In this document: positions 1-13,464 of the stretch, piece by piece
How positions within the stretch are numbered: position 1 is the stretch's first letter
How the letters are laid out: the number at the start of each line of letters is the position of its first letter
Assembly (NCBI RefSeq): GCF_002754475.1
Contig: NZ_PEFL01000002.1
Coordinates: 1-64,000, forward strand
Source of the DNA: Comamonas sp. 26
Lineage (GTDB): Bacteria > Pseudomonadota > Gammaproteobacteria > Burkholderiales > Burkholderiaceae_C
Length of the DNA: 64,000 bases
Direction of reading: 5' to 3'
Program-made: the position numbers and the translations under genes
The notes under the pieces: model-generated
Databases searched by the model: none
What the model saw: the letters and a program-made list of their open reading frames with translations, nothing else
Told to the model about the DNA's origin: nothing

Positions 1-2592
<2,592 letters not shown>

Positions 2593-2850
2593 CTATAACT
2601 TTGACGTCTCTTGCGAAACACAAAGCTCTAGATTTCAAAGACTGGTGAGGTCTTGCACCTCACGCGTTATGCCGTAATGTGAATATCTTTGGCTGTATCT
2701 TTCGATACAGCTTAGAGAATATTCGTCATTACTAAATATCTTTGCTTTCGCAAAATATTTGTTTTGACGCAATCAAAAAGTTGCTGATGGCACGGTGCAC
2801 AAACCTTGGTTTGCGCTTTCCACCAGCAACGCTGATTTCGACTCTATGAA

Positions 2851-2863
2851 TTTTTAAAGAACA
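2851..2863 (-). promoter_or_regulatory. boxA antitermination element of the 23S spacer
   Basis: The minus strand reads TGTTCTTTAAAAA, close to the boxA consensus TGCTCTTTAACA, and sits 260 bases upstream of the 23S 5' end, where a second boxA is expected in rrn operons. NusB/S10-dependent antitermination is the established role of such sites. Confidence 0.7.
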
Positions 2864-2880
2864 GCCTATTGATCAAAGAT

Positions 2881-2919
2881 CAATATAAAAGCAGTCTGCT
2901 TCAGACTGCTTTTATATTG
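2881..2919 (-). repeat. perfect 18-bp inverted repeat in the rrn spacer
   Basis: Arms 2881-2898 and 2902-2919 are exact reverse complements with a 3-base loop. The arm sequence begins CAATATAAAAGCAGTCTG. It lies between tRNA-Ala and the boxA, so the transcript would form a long uninterrupted stem, a plausible RNase III substrate. It has no U-tract, so a terminator is unlikely. Confidence 0.85.
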
Positions 2920-3010
2920 AATTTCTGTTTTCTTGCTTCTCAACCTCATGCCTTGCAACATCTGCTGAGCCAACGATTATAGCACCTTCAGGCGCTATCA
3001 TTTTTAAACT

Positions 3011-3086
3011 TGGTGGAGGATGACGGGATCGAACCGACGACCCCCTGCTTGCAAAGCAGGTGCTCTCCCAGCTGAGCTAATCCCCC
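3011..3086 (-). tRNA. tRNA-Ala (TGC)
   Basis: 76-nt cloverleaf on the minus strand: begins GGGGGATTAGCTCAG, anticodon stem CCTGC/GCAGG around loop TTTGCAA (anticodon TGC), T-arm GGTTCGATCC, and an encoded CCA at 3011-3013. Part of the rrn spacer. Confidence 0.98.
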
Positions 3087-3115
3087 AGGATCCTCTTGCA
3101 CTGGCATTGGAATCT

Positions 3116-3192
3116 TGGTGGGTCTAGTTGGGCTCGAACCAACGACCCCTGCGTTATCAACACAGTGCTCTAACCAGCTGAGCTACAGACCC
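3116..3192 (-). tRNA. tRNA-Ile (GAT)
   Basis: 77-nt cloverleaf on the minus strand: begins GGGTCTGTAGCTCAG, anticodon GAT in loop TTGATAA, T-arm GGTTCGAGCCC, encoded CCA at 3116-3118. First tRNA after 16S, the classical Ile-Ala spacer arrangement. Confidence 0.98.
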
Positions 3193-3290
3193 ATTCCTCA
3201 ACACAACAAGCAAGTTTCCTTGCCTATCAAGCTTTGGCTTGTTCCAACAACCGATAAGTGTGGACGTTCAATTTAAAGCAGCATTTTTCC

Positions 3291-4825
<1,535 letters not shown>

Positions 4826-4985
4826 GATCTTGAATTTAAAGTCTTTCGACTGCTCACTCACTTGACGGAATCAAGAAGAATAAATTCTTCAATAATTACT
4901 GTTTTTGTGAGCGCTTGATACTCCGAAGAGTTTTGTTCCGAAGAACTGGCTGCTTGCCATCAAACGCCCACGCTTATCGGCTGTA

Positions 4986-5000
4986 TTTTTTTAAGGAACC
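4986..5000 (-). promoter_or_regulatory. boxA-like element of the rrn leader
   Basis: The minus strand reads GGTTCCTTAAAAAAA, similar to the spacer copy TGTTCTTTAAAAA at 2851-2863, and is located about 160 bases upstream of the 16S gene, where the leader boxA is expected. Confidence 0.55.
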
Positions 5001-5065
5001 GAGAACTCAAAACCGGCAGAACCACTTTTGAATTTCGTTGCTTGCTGTGATCAGCGAAGCCTTAG

Positions 5066-5096
5066 ATTTTAGCACTGTTTTCAGCAATCAAATCAA
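5066..5096 (-). promoter_or_regulatory. candidate rrn promoter
   Basis: On the minus strand a TAAAAT -10-like box (5066-5071) is followed by TCTAAGG. Two TTGATT boxes lie upstream (5086-5091 and 5091-5096), giving spacings of 14 and 19, neither ideal. Placement between the tRNA-Ser terminator and the leader boxA supports a promoter here, but the exact boxes are uncertain. Confidence 0.35.
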
Positions 5097-5140
5097 AGAT
5101 TTTTGAAACTTTTTGTTAGCACCCGAAGGATCCTAACAAA

Positions 5141-5166
5141 AAGAAAAAGCCTTTCGGCTTTTTCTT
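5141..5166 (-). terminator. terminator of tRNA-Ser
   Basis: Arms 5141-5151 and 5156-5166 form an 11-bp stem (AAGAAAAAGCC / GGCTTTTTCTT) with a 4-base loop; on the minus strand the 3' arm is followed by TTTTTG. It lies 5 bases past the tRNA-Ser 3' end. Confidence 0.85.
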
Positions 5167-5171
5167 TGATT

Positions 5172-5264
5172 TGGCGGAAACGGAGGGATTCGAACCCTCG
5201 ATGAGGCTCTACACCCCATACTCCCTTAGCAGGGGAGCACCTTCGGCCACTCGGTCACGTTTCC
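5172..5264 (-). tRNA. tRNA-Ser (GCT)
   Basis: 93-nt class II tRNA on the minus strand: begins GGAAACGTGACCGAGTGG, anticodon loop CTGCTAA (anticodon GCT), long variable arm, T-arm GGTTCGAATCC, encoded CCA at 5172-5174. It sits 54 bases downstream of lysC with no terminator between them, so read-through from lysC is possible. Confidence 0.97.
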
Positions 5265-5318
5265 AGTATGTCGCTATTGTAAGCAGCTTTTTAAAGCGTT
5301 TTTGGAAAGTTGCGAAAA

Positions 5319-6584
5319 TTATTCGCTTTTATCCAAACCAAAGGCTGTGTGCAGGGAGCGCACGGCCAGTTCCAGGTACTTCTCGTCGATCACGACCGAG
5401 GTCTTGATTTCGGAAGTAGAGATCATCTGAATGTTCACACCTTCCTTGCTCAGAGTACGGAACATCGTGGAAGCAACACCCACGTGGCTGCGCATGCCGA
5501 TACCGACGATGCTGACCTTGGCGATGTTGGGATTACCCACCACTTCGGAGGCACCCAGCGAAGGAGCGACGGTTTCGCTCAGCAGTTCTAGTGCACGCTG
5601 GTAGTCGCCTTGGCTGACGGTGAAGCTGAAGTCAGTCTTGCCATCCTTGGAGATGTTCTGAATGATCACATCGACTTCAATGTTGGCATCAGCCACAGGA
5701 CCCAGGATGCCAGCAGCGATGCCGGGGGTGTCGGGCACGCCCAGCACAGAGATCTTGGCTTCACCGCGGTTAAACGCGATGCCGGATACGACAGCCTTTT
5801 CCATTTTCTCGTCTTCCTCAAAAGTAATCAGGGTGCCGGACTTGGCTTCTTCTTCCAGATCGATATCCCAGGGGGTGAAGCTGGAAAGCACGCGCATAGG
5901 CACTTTGTACTTACCAGCAAACTCCACCGAGCGGATCTGCAGCACCTTGGAGCCCAGGCTTGCCATTTCCAGCATTTCCTCAAAGCTCACGGTACCCAGG
6001 CGCTTGGCCGCAGACACCACACGGGGGTCGGTGGTGTAGACACCATCCACATCGGTGTAGATCAGCACTTCGGCTGCCTTCAGCGCCGCAGCCACAGCCA
6101 CAGCCGATGTATCAGAGCCGCCGCGTCCCAGTGTCGTGATGTTACCTTCGGGGTCAATACCCTGAAAGCCCGTCACGATCACGACTCGACCTGCATCCAG
6201 ATCAGCGCGCACACGCTTGTCATCAATGGATTCAATGCGAGCCTTGGTGAAGCTGCTATCCGTGCGCACAGGCACTTGCCAGCCAGCGTAGCTGACGGAC
6301 TCGACGCCTTCGCCCTGCAGAGCAATTGCCAGCAGCGCCGACGATGCCTGCTCGCCGGTGGAGGCCAGCATATCGAGCTCACGGTAGTACGAATTCTTAG
6401 CGTGACTGGGAGCCAGTTCGCTGGCCAGACCCAGCAAGCGATTGGTTTCGCCACTCATGGCGCTGGGCACAACCACCATCTGGTGGCCTGCCCGAGCCCA
6501 CTTGGCCACGCGCTTGGCGACATTACGGATGCGCTCTGTCGAGCCCATCGAGGTGCCGCCGTATTTATGAACGATCAGTGCCAT
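5319..6584 (-). CDS. lysC: aspartate kinase
   Basis: 421 aa. Phosphorylates aspartate, the first step of lysine, methionine, threonine and diaminopimelate synthesis, in the cytoplasm. The N-terminus has the kinase signature KYGGTSMG (residues 7-14) and a second nucleotide-binding stretch GRGGSDTSAVAVAAAL near 155; the last 150 residues contain two ACT domains, as in alpha/beta-type enzymes that are feedback-inhibited by lysine and threonine. Length is normal for the family. ATG start at 6584 with no strong Shine-Dalgarno, which suggests translation coupled to tilS upstream (93-base gap). Last gene of the cysS-accA-tilS-lysC row. Confidence 0.96.
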   Translation of the reverse strand: MALIVHKYGGTSMGSTERIRNVAKRVAKWARAGHQMVVVPSAMSGETNRLLGLASELAPSHAKNSYYRELDMLASTGEQASSALLAIALQGEGVESVSYAGWQVPVRTDSSFTKARIESIDDKRVRADLDAGRVVIVTGFQGIDPEGNITTLGRGGSDTSAVAVAAALKAAEVLIYTDVDGVYTTDPRVVSAAKRLGTVSFEEMLEMASLGSKVLQIRSVEFAGKYKVPMRVLSSFTPWDIDLEEEAKSGTLITFEEDEKMEKAVVSGIAFNRGEAKISVLGVPDTPGIAAGILGPVADANIEVDVIIQNISKDGKTDFSFTVSQGDYQRALELLSETVAPSLGASEVVGNPNIAKVSIVGIGMRSHVGVASTMFRTLSKEGVNIQMISTSEIKTSVVIDEKYLELAVRSLHTAFGLDKSE

Positions 6585-6677
6585 TGGATACTAAAGGGTG
6601 ACGAAACAGCTGCCACGGCGCAGGTCACAAAGGTTTTGGCGCGCCGGCGGTTTTCGTGCAAGTAGAAAGACCAAAAC

Positions 6678-7682
6678 CTAGGAATTGTACCAATCGAGAG
6701 TTAGCCCCCGGCGCTCGACAAAACCGCGTCCCACCTTGATATGGATGCGGTGCCCTCGCGTAGTACAAACACTGATCTGTTGCATGAGCTGTGAAAGCTG
6801 GGCTGCCGTAGGCGTTGTGCCATAAATAGAGCGCAGCCAGAAGCGCAGCACATTGCCCAGCCGCACCGTAGTTAAAGTCTGCAATGCCTTGATATGCGGC
6901 GGGGTGCCCACTATCTGCAAATCAACCGCTGCCTGCTCATCCAGCAATTCAGACGCCTGCGCACAATGGGCGCTACTGCGGGCAAAGGTGCTGCGAAATT
7001 GTGGAAAGACTTGCTCCAGCACCGGCAGCAACTGCGCCCGTATGCGATTGCGCGTGTAAGCCTGATCAGTATTAGTGGGATCCTCCACCCAGCTCACACC
7101 CCGCAGACGCAGCCAGTCTCTTAGCACCTGCCCGGGCACAGCCAGCAAAGGGCGAAACCATTCAAGCTGCGCCCGTTGCCAATGCGAAGGCATAGCCGCC
7201 AAACCAGCCACCCCGGCACCGCGTGACAGCGCCAGCAACAAAGTCTCGACCTGATCATCCGCATGCTGCGCCAAAGCCAGAGAGCGCACAGGCTCCAGCG
7301 CCACGGCATCGGCACTTGACCAGTCTTGCTCCGCAGCACCAATCAAGGCTTCGTACCGGCCTTGGCGAGCCGCATCTTCCGGGCTTTGACCTTGGGCATT
7401 TCGCGCATCAATAGCGCAGACTTTGAGCGCAATGCCGTGCCGCGCACACAGTTGCTCACAGTGCTTCTGAAAATCATCTGCCGCCGCCTGCAAGCCGTGA
7501 TGGACGTGAATCGCCCTCACCTGCCCCGGCCAGCGCGCATGGCAGGCCAGAAGCAAAGCGCACGAATCTGCTCCACCACTGAAAGCCACCGCCAGCGGCA
7601 AAGGTGGATTAAAAGCGGCCACGGCAGCATCTACCAACGCAGCCGAGGCATTCAGCAAGTCAGCATCGGACTTGGTTTGCAT
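6678..7682 (-). CDS. tilS: tRNA(Ile)-lysidine synthase
   Basis: 334 aa. Converts C34 of the CAU-anticodon tRNA-Ile to lysidine using ATP and lysine, so that the tRNA reads AUA codons; essential in most bacteria. The PP-loop motif AFSGGADSCALLL (about residues 33-45) and the HHGLQ and QHADDQVETLLL motifs are present, followed by a shortened C-terminal domain. Same strand and same order between accA and lysC as in other Burkholderiales. An AT-rich 165-base gap with the accA terminator and a dispersed repeat separates it from accA, so it probably has its own promoter. Confidence 0.94.
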   Translation of the reverse strand: MQTKSDADLLNASAALVDAAVAAFNPPLPLAVAFSGGADSCALLLACHARWPGQVRAIHVHHGLQAAADDFQKHCEQLCARHGIALKVCAIDARNAQGQSPEDAARQGRYEALIGAAEQDWSSADAVALEPVRSLALAQHADDQVETLLLALSRGAGVAGLAAMPSHWQRAQLEWFRPLLAVPGQVLRDWLRLRGVSWVEDPTNTDQAYTRNRIRAQLLPVLEQVFPQFRSTFARSSAHCAQASELLDEQAAVDLQIVGTPPHIKALQTLTTVRLGNVLRFWLRSIYGTTPTAAQLSQLMQQISVCTTRGHRIHIKVGRGFVERRGLTLDWYNS

Positions 7683-7713
7683 TGCAAATAGACTCCAGAT
7701 TCATACTTCAATC

Positions 7714-7755
7714 GCAGCTAGCGCTTTCTGTATAAGGGCTAGAGGCTTATTTCAC
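7714..7755 (+). repeat. dispersed AGCGCTT element, copy 1
   Basis: Between tilS and accA. Reads GCAGCTAGCGCTTTCTGTAT then AAGGGCTAGAGGCTTATTT; the AGCGCTT half-site and imperfect AAGGGCT partner match the other copies listed (14285, 23566, 37641, 41769). Confidence 0.6.
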
Positions 7756-7782
7756 TCAAAACCCTGCTTAGCCAGCCGCAAA

Positions 7783-7808
7783 AACAAATGGCTCCCGAAG
7801 GAGCCATT
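7783..7808 (-). terminator. terminator of accA
   Basis: Arms AATGGCTCC (7787-7795) and GGAGCCATT (7800-7808) with loop CGAA; on the minus strand followed by TGTTTTTG. It lies 40 bases past the accA stop. Confidence 0.85.
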
Positions 7809-7847
7809 GTGCGCAAGCGCCAGCCAAGCAGATGCTTTAGCGCTAGC

Positions 7848-8825
7848 TTAGCTGTTGTCCGCCTTGGTATCAGAGAACTTGCCGTAGCTCTGAATACGCT
7901 CGTAGCGGCGATCTTGCAGCTCCTTGGGCTTCAGATCCGACAGCTGACGCAGAGCATCGCCCAGCGCACGCTTGAGGAAAGCGCCCATTTGCTTGGTATC
8001 GCGGTGAGCGCCACCGACGGGTTCGTTGACGATCTTGTCAACCAGACCCAGCGCTTTCAGGCGATGGGCGGTGATGCCCATGGCGTCTGCCGCTTCTTGG
8101 GCCTTTTCACCCGTTTTCCACAGAATGGAAGCACAGCCTTCGGGACTGATCACAGAGTACACGGAGTACTGCAGCATCAGCACCTGATCAGCCACGGCAA
8201 TAGCCAGTGCACCGCCCGAGCCACCTTCACCAATGATGGTGGTGATGATGGGGGTTTGCAGCTGAGCCATCTCATAGATGTTGCGGCCAATGGCTTCGGA
8301 CTGACCACGCTCTTCAGCGTCGATACCAGGGAAGGCACCGGGCGTATCCACAAAAGTGAACACGGGCAGCTTGAACTTCTCTGCCGTCTTCATCAGGCGC
8401 AGAGACTTGCGATAGCCCTCAGGGCGCGTCATGCCAAAGTTGCGCAGAGTGCGCTCTTTGGTATCACGGCCTTTTTGATGACCAATCACCATGCAGGGCT
8501 GGCCGTTGAAACGGGCCAGACCACCGATGATGGACTGATCGTCCGCAAAATGGCGATCACCGTGCATTTCGACAAAGTCAGTAAAGCACTCACGCACATA
8601 GTCAAGCGTGTAGGGACGCTCGGTATGACGGGCAATCTTGGTGATCTGCCAAGGGGTCAGATCACTGTAGATATCCTTAGTCAGCTGCAGGCTTTTTTTG
8701 CTGAGCTGATCAATCTCTTCCGAGATATCGACTGCGCTTTCAGTCTGCACATAACGCAGTTCTTCGATTTTGGATTCGAGTTCTGCAATGGGCTGCTCAA
8801 AATCCAGAAAGTTCTTTTTCGCCAA
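7848..8825 (-). CDS. accA: acetyl-CoA carboxylase carboxyltransferase subunit alpha
   Basis: 325 aa from a TTG start at 8825. Alpha half of the carboxyltransferase that moves the carboxyl group from carboxybiotin to acetyl-CoA, the first step of fatty-acid synthesis. The protein begins [12 protein letters not shown], as family members do, and contains the crotonase-fold motifs [10 protein letters not shown] and [10 protein letters not shown] around residues 160-205. The TTG is chosen because AAGGAG lies 7 bases upstream and because upstream ATG codons would add a segment unlike the family. A weak start codon may keep AccA matched to AccD; that part is inference. Confidence 0.93.
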   Translation of the reverse strand: MAKKNFLDFEQPIAELESKIEELRYVQTESAVDISEEIDQLSKKSLQLTKDIYSDLTPWQITKIARHTERPYTLDYVRECFTDFVEMHGDRHFADDQSIIGGLARFNGQPCMVIGHQKGRDTKERTLRNFGMTRPEGYRKSLRLMKTAEKFKLPVFTFVDTPGAFPGIDAEERGQSEAIGRNIYEMAQLQTPIITTIIGEGGSGGALAIAVADQVLMLQYSVYSVISPEGCASILWKTGEKAQEAADAMGITAHRLKALGLVDKIVNEPVGGAHRDTKQMGAFLKRALGDALRQLSDLKPKELQDRRYERIQSYGKFSDTKADNS

Positions 8826-8884
8826 CGTATTTCTCCTTGTGCCAGCCTGTTGCAACTCTTGCAATCGGCCAGTGGTAGATGTCA

Positions 8885-9760
8885 TCAAGCCACAGGCTGC
8901 GCTTCGAGCGAGCGCCAAATATACCAAGTTGCAACCGTACACCACGGCTTCCAAGCCTCGGCGACCTCACGGGCGTCACTGCGACTGACAGGATCACCCG
9001 AAAAATAATTAAGTGAGATGCCCTGAATCAATCCGGCATCATCCAGCGCCAGCACATTGGGCCGCGCCAGGTAGTAAATCAGAAAATTCTCAGCCGTCCA
9101 GCGACTGAGACCGCGAATAGACATGAGCTCGGCAATGATTTCGTCATCACCCATCTCAGGCCACTCATCCATGCGCAGGCGGTTTTCCGTGAAGTGCAGC
9201 GCCAGATCGACCAGATAGTCCACCTTGCGTGCCGACAAGCCAGCCCCGCGCATATCGTCCACCTTGAGCTTGAGCACCTGCTCAGGCTGCATCTCAATGA
9301 GCAGCTTGGCAAACTTGTTCCACAGCGTCTTGGCAGATTTGGCAGAAATCTGCTGACCCACGATGGAGCGAGCCAGCGTGGCAAAAGCCTGATCTTGACC
9401 CTGCCCTTGCCCAAATCCCGAACCACTAGGCAGCAGCGCCTGGCTGCTGAGCTGCGGAATCAGGCGCTTGAGCACGCGATCACGGCGCATGAGCTGGCGG
9501 CAGGCGTCTTCCCAGTAGGCAGGCACACCTTCAGGCAAAGCCAGATTGATCTTAGGCGCAGGCGCTTTGGGACTGGGTGCAGCCTTGGGATATGCTTCCG
9601 TTTTGCTAGCTGACACCGCAGTCTCAGCAAGCGATGCAGCCCCAGCAGAGCCTAAAGGAGCCACAGGCAGCGGCGCTGCCGGACCCATGGGCACAGGCAG
9701 ATCAGCCACCAGAGGCAGCTGCTCAAAATCCATGGTGTCCAGATGCTTGACCGCACTCAT
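8885..9760 (-). CDS. DNA-3-methyladenine glycosylase family protein (HhH-GPD)
   Basis: 291 aa. Base-excision repair glycosylase of the AlkA/Mag1 type that removes alkylated purines. The helix-hairpin-helix is at [14 protein letters not shown] (about 215-228), and the catalytic aspartate is expected in LALDDAGL (about 238-245). The first 70 residues are rich in proline and alanine and are probably disordered; family members often lack this extension. Positioned between cysS and accA, an arrangement common in Burkholderiales, and separated from accA by 59 bases. Exact substrate range cannot be told from sequence. Confidence 0.88.
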   Translation of the reverse strand: MSAVKHLDTMDFEQLPLVADLPVPMGPAAPLPVAPLGSAGAASLAETAVSASKTEAYPKAAPSPKAPAPKINLALPEGVPAYWEDACRQLMRRDRVLKRLIPQLSSQALLPSGSGFGQGQGQDQAFATLARSIVGQQISAKSAKTLWNKFAKLLIEMQPEQVLKLKVDDMRGAGLSARKVDYLVDLALHFTENRLRMDEWPEMGDDEIIAELMSIRGLSRWTAENFLIYYLARPNVLALDDAGLIQGISLNYFSGDPVSRSDAREVAEAWKPWCTVATWYIWRSLEAQPVA

Positions 9761-9810
9761 GCACGGCCTTTCGCACTGCGCACAGTGTTATTGAAAATTT
9801 GCATGAAGCC

Positions 9811-11196
9811 TTAACCCTTAGCCGCAGCTTCCCAGGTCGTACCAGCGGCAGAGTCCTTAAGGACAATGCCCTGCCCCAGCAGTTCCTTGCGGATGCGATC
9901 GGCCTCGGCCCAGTTCTTGTCAGCCTTGGCGGCAGCACGGGCGGCAATCTGCGCCTCAATGGCAGCAGCATCCACGCCTTCAGCGCCAGCCTGCAAAAAC
10001 TTCTGAGGCTCGCCCTGCAGCAGACCCAGGCTTGCACCCAGCGCCTTGAGCAAGCCAGCCACTTCAGGCGACTTGTTGCGGTTGACTTCAGCAGCCAGCT
10101 CAAACAGCACGGCCACCGCCTCGGGCGTACCAAAGTCCTCATCCATCGCAGCCTTGAAGCGGGCGGCGTAAGGATTACTCCAGTCCACCTGCACGGCAGC
10201 GGCGGCTACCAAGTCCAGAGCAGTATAGAGGCGCTTGAGAGCCACACGCGCATCATCAAGGTGCACGTTGGAGTAGTTCAGCGGGCTGCGGTAATGGCTG
10301 CGCACGACGAAGAAACGAATGGTTTCAGCGTCGTACTCTTTGAGCACATCACGGATCGTGAAGAAGTTACCCAGCGACTTGGACATCTTTTCGTTGTCCA
10401 CGTTGATGAAGCCGTTGTGCATCCATGTCTGGGCAAACGGCTTGCCGGTAGCGCCTTCGCTCTGGGCAATTTCGTTTTCGTGATGGGGGAACTGCAGGTC
10501 AGCACCGCCGCCATGAATGTCAAAGCTCTCGCCCAGCAACTCGCAGCCCATGGCCGAGCACTCAATGTGCCAGCCGGGGCGACCTTCACCAAATTGGCTT
10601 TGCCATTTCACATCCGCAGGCTCATCGGCCTTGGCGGATTTCCACAGCACAAAGTCCAGCGGATCATGCTTGCCGTCAGCCACTGCCACGCGCTCACCCG
10701 CGTTCAATTCGTCCAGCGACTTGCCAGACAACTTGCCGTAGCCGGGGAACTTGCGCACGGCGTAGTTCACATCACCATTACCCGCCTGATAGGCCAGACC
10801 CTTGGTCTGCAGAGTGCCAATCATGCTCAGCATCTGCGGCACGTATTCGGTGGCGCGTGGCTCCAGCGTGGGGCGTTCAATGCCCAGCGCATCGGCATCC
10901 TGATGCAGCGCGTCGATCATGCGATCGGTCAGGCTGCGGATGGTTTCGCCGTTTTCCACCGCGCGCTTGATGATCTTGTCATCAATATCGGTGATGTTGC
11001 GCACATAGGTCACTTGGTAGCCGGTGGCACGTAGCCAGCGCTGCACCACGTCAAATGCCACCATGGAGCGCGCATGGCCCAGGTGGCAGAGGTCGTACAC
11101 CGTCATGCCGCAGACGTACATGCGCACATGGCCCGGCTCGATCGGCGAAAACGATTCCAATGCACGCGACAGCGTGTTGTAGATACGCAAACTCAT
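9811..11196 (-). CDS. cysS: cysteinyl-tRNA synthetase
   Basis: 461 aa, normal length. Class I aminoacyl-tRNA synthetase charging tRNA-Cys. The zinc-binding cysteine region YVCGMTVYD precedes the HIGH motif HLGHARS (residues 37-43); GWHIECSAM carries two more zinc ligands, and the KMSKS loop is KMSKSLGN near 270. ATG at 11196. First gene of the minus-strand row; divergent from the TPR gene across a 219-base intergenic region that should hold both promoters. Confidence 0.97.
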   Translation of the reverse strand: MSLRIYNTLSRALESFSPIEPGHVRMYVCGMTVYDLCHLGHARSMVAFDVVQRWLRATGYQVTYVRNITDIDDKIIKRAVENGETIRSLTDRMIDALHQDADALGIERPTLEPRATEYVPQMLSMIGTLQTKGLAYQAGNGDVNYAVRKFPGYGKLSGKSLDELNAGERVAVADGKHDPLDFVLWKSAKADEPADVKWQSQFGEGRPGWHIECSAMGCELLGESFDIHGGGADLQFPHHENEIAQSEGATGKPFAQTWMHNGFINVDNEKMSKSLGNFFTIRDVLKEYDAETIRFFVVRSHYRSPLNYSNVHLDDARVALKRLYTALDLVAAAAVQVDWSNPYAARFKAAMDEDFGTPEAVAVLFELAAEVNRNKSPEVAGLLKALGASLGLLQGEPQKFLQAGAEGVDAAAIEAQIAARAAAKADKNWAEADRIRKELLGQGIVLKDSAAGTTWEAAAKG

Positions 11197-11415
11197 GAAT
11201 CTTGAATTAGGGAGAGAGGGTGGCGATCAGCGGACCGGCATGCTGCTTTGCATCAACCGTGCCTGCCATACCCTGAGACTGAAAAATGCGCACTAGCATC
11301 CAGACACATCCCTGCCTGGTCAGACGCCTAAGCGCTGCGCACCCCTCAGCTACAATTCCCGTCAGTATAAGCTCCCGCCGCAGGGCAGTTCTTGCGGCGC
11401 ACTGAAAGCACCTAC

Positions 11416-12000
11416 ATGCCTGTACGCAACTTGTTAAGTACCGCAGCGCGTATGGCCGTTGTGGCCGTCATGCTCACCGCCGGCAGCGCCTACGCCGATG
11501 ATTATTCGGATGTTGCCCAGTTGCTCAAGAGCGGCAAGACGCAACAGGCGCTGCAAAAAGCCGACACCTATCTAGCCAAGAATGCGCGTGACCCGCAGAT
11601 GCGTTTTTTGCGCGGCATTGCGCTGACCAATGATGGCAAGACCGAAGACGCCATCACCGCCTTCCGACTACTCACCGAGGACTACCCAGAACTGCCCGAG
11701 CCCTATAACAATTTGGCCGTGATCTATGCACGCCAGGGGGATCTGGATCGCGCCCGTTCCGCCCTTGAGGCCGCTGTGCGCAACAACCCAAATTACGCCG
11801 TGGCACATGAGAATCTGGGCGACATCTACGCCCGTCTCGCCTACCAGTCCTATGCGCAGTCTCTGGCCAAGGGCGGCCGCCCTGCAGCCTTGAACCCCAA
11901 GCTCAAGCAGCTCAAGGATATGTTGCAGCCTGCGGCGTCTGTCGCTGCACCAGCAGCTGGACCTGCAGCAGCCCAGCCCACGCAGCCGGCTCAACGCTAA
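11416..12000 (+). CDS. exported tetratricopeptide repeat protein
   Basis: 194 aa from ATG 11416. Signal peptide (about residues 1-27, basic start, hydrophobic core, cleavage after SAYA) then three to four TPR units from about 40 to 135 (e.g. [20 protein letters not shown]), and an Ala/Pro/Gln-rich tail. Likely a periplasmic or membrane-associated scaffold; no specific partner can be named. The TTG at 11392 would add 8 residues before the signal peptide and is less likely. Precedes two peptidyl-prolyl isomerases and lpxH on the same strand. Confidence 0.85.
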   Translation: MPVRNLLSTAARMAVVAVMLTAGSAYADDYSDVAQLLKSGKTQQALQKADTYLAKNARDPQMRFLRGIALTNDGKTEDAITAFRLLTEDYPELPEPYNNLAVIYARQGDLDRARSALEAAVRNNPNYAVAHENLGDIYARLAYQSYAQSLAKGGRPAALNPKLKQLKDMLQPAASVAAPAAGPAAAQPTQPAQR

Positions 12001-12140
12001 ACCGGGTCTTCATCAGCTCCCTCAAAAAGCGACCCGCCTCTTGTGAAGTGGGTCTGCGCCCTCAGCTCCCATACAGCCTGAACTCAGAGACCGCGACACA
12101 GCGGCTTGAGGCCAAGGCGTACTCACATCAGGAATATGAC

Positions 12141-12725
12141 ATGCTGAATTTTCGTCGAAAAAGCCTTAAAGCCCTTGCCTCTATTGCGCTGACAGCTACT
12201 GTTTTTGCAGCTCCCAGCTTCGCGCAAGCCCAGTCCAAGGTGCAGATTAAGACCAGCATGGGCGACATTGTGGTGGAACTGAACGATGCCAAAGCACCCA
12301 AGAGCGCGGCCAACTTTCTGCAATATGTGCGCGACAAGCACTACGACGGCACGGTGTTTCACCGCGTGATTGATGGCTTCATGATTCAGGGCGGCGGCAT
12401 GGACGCCAACCTGAGCGAAAAGCCCACCCGCGCCCCGATTCCACTGGAAGCCAGCAATGGCCTGAAAAACGACCGCGGCACCATCGCCATGGCGCGCACC
12501 GGCAACCCCAATTCAGCTACCTCCCAGTTCTTCATCAACCTGGTGAATAACGACATGCTCAACGCACCAAAGCCTGACGGCCACGGCTACACCGTGTTCG
12601 GTAAGGTCACCAAGGGCATGGAGGTAGTGGACAAAATCCGTGCCGTGGCTACGGGCAACCGCGGCATGCACCAGAATGTGCCCGTGACGGCGGTGACAAT
12701 CCTTTCGGCCACCGAAATCAAATAA
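12141..12725 (+). CDS. ppiA: periplasmic cyclophilin-type peptidyl-prolyl cis-trans isomerase
   Basis: 194 aa from ATG 12141, chosen because AGGAATATGAC precedes it and because the protein then begins with a clear signal peptide ([12 protein letters not shown].. to FAQA, about 25 residues). Cyclophilin core with [14 protein letters not shown] (about 72-85), TSQFFINL and [10 protein letters not shown]. Accelerates proline isomerisation of periplasmic and outer-membrane proteins. Followed 71 bases later by a cytoplasmic paralogue, so this is a tandem cyclophilin pair with different compartments. Confidence 0.93.
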   Translation: MLNFRRKSLKALASIALTATVFAAPSFAQAQSKVQIKTSMGDIVVELNDAKAPKSAANFLQYVRDKHYDGTVFHRVIDGFMIQGGGMDANLSEKPTRAPIPLEASNGLKNDRGTIAMARTGNPNSATSQFFINLVNNDMLNAPKPDGHGYTVFGKVTKGMEVVDKIRAVATGNRGMHQNVPVTAVTILSATEIK

Positions 12726-12796
12726 GCCTGCAAGGGCTGCGCTGCATTCAGGTGCCAGCGCCAGCCTCTCCCTCTCAATCCTCAAGAAAGACAGAC

Positions 12797-13324
12797 ATGA
12801 GCAATCCTCAAGTTGAACTGCACATCACCATCAACGTGGCTGAAACCGCTACTCAAGGCGTGATCACCCTGGAACTGGACGCTGTGAACGCTCCCAAGTC
12901 CACCGAGAACTTCCTGGGTTACGTGAACAAGGGCTTCTACGACGGCACCGTGTTCCACCGCGTGATCAAGAACTTCATGATCCAAGGCGGCGGTTTCACT
13001 GCTGACATGAAGCAAAAGGACAGCGACGCTCCTATCGAGAACGAAGCCAAGAACGGCCTGAAGAACGACAAGTACACCATCGCCATGGCTCGCACCAGCG
13101 ACCCACACAGCGCCACTGCTCAGTTCTTCATCAACACCGTGGACAACGCTTTCCTGAACCACACCGCCCCCAACGGCCAAGGCTGGGGCTACGCTGTGTT
13201 CGGCAAGGTGGTCAAGGGTGAAGAAGTGGTTGAAGCCATCAAGAAGGTTCGCACTTCGCGCAAGGGCTTCCACGACGACGTGCCTTTTGACGCCGTGGTG
13301 ATCGACAAGGCTGTGGCGATCTAA
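12797..13324 (+). CDS. ppiB: cytoplasmic cyclophilin-type peptidyl-prolyl cis-trans isomerase
   Basis: 175 aa, no signal peptide. Same core motifs as its neighbour ([30 protein letters not shown]). Codon usage is strongly biased to C-ending and a few preferred codons, more so than ppiA, as in highly expressed genes. ATG 12797 is chosen over upstream codons because the family starts near VELHIT. Followed by a GC-rich palindromic repeat rather than a classical terminator. Confidence 0.93.
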   Translation: MSNPQVELHITINVAETATQGVITLELDAVNAPKSTENFLGYVNKGFYDGTVFHRVIKNFMIQGGGFTADMKQKDSDAPIENEAKNGLKNDKYTIAMARTSDPHSATAQFFINTVDNAFLNHTAPNGQGWGYAVFGKVVKGEEVVEAIKKVRTSRKGFHDDVPFDAVVIDKAVAI

Positions 13325-13327
13325 TCG

Positions 13328-13436
13328 CTCCCCCTGAGGCGCTACCGCGCCTTCCCCCTCTCTCGCTACGCGGGAGGGGGACGACGGCCTCGCTGCGGGG
13401 CGGCCCTTGCTTGCCGTCTCTCGCACGAGGCCGTTA
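13328..13436. repeat. GC-rich palindromic intergenic repeat (REP-like)
   Basis: Fills the ppiB-lpxH gap. Central hairpin CCCCCTCTC (13354-13362) / GGGAGGGGG (13372-13380), followed by GACGACGGCCTCGCTGCGGG and a partly complementary GCACGAGGCCGTTAT end. The composition differs from both flanking genes. I recall related elements in other Comamonadaceae intergenic regions, but copy number here can only be tested on the whole genome. Confidence 0.6.
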
Positions 13437-13464
13437 TTGTTTTCAGGCTGCGTACCATCCTCTC

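Larger units (their letters stand above)
2593..3010 (-). other. tRNA-Ala / 23S internal transcribed spacer
   Basis: A 418-base spacer without a gene. It holds a boxA-like element (2851-2863), a perfect 18-bp hairpin (2881-2919), and a second hairpin whose arms are GCTGTATC (2692-2699) and GATACAGC (2704-2711), flanked by GAATAT/ATATTC. These are likely antitermination and RNase III processing signals for the 23S precursor; that role is inferred from position. Confidence 0.8.
4826..5171 (-). other. rrn operon leader and promoter region
   Basis: 346 bases between 16S and tRNA-Ser with no gene. It contains a boxA-like site (4986-5000), a possible promoter (5066-5096) and the terminator of tRNA-Ser (5141-5166). 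The region next to 16S is AT-rich, as usual for the leader that pairs with the 16S trailer during processing. Confidence 0.75.

Noticed and set aside
5172..5264. tRNA-Ser as an attachment site of an island
   Set aside because: Flanked by core genes on both sides, with no integrase and no duplicated tRNA end.
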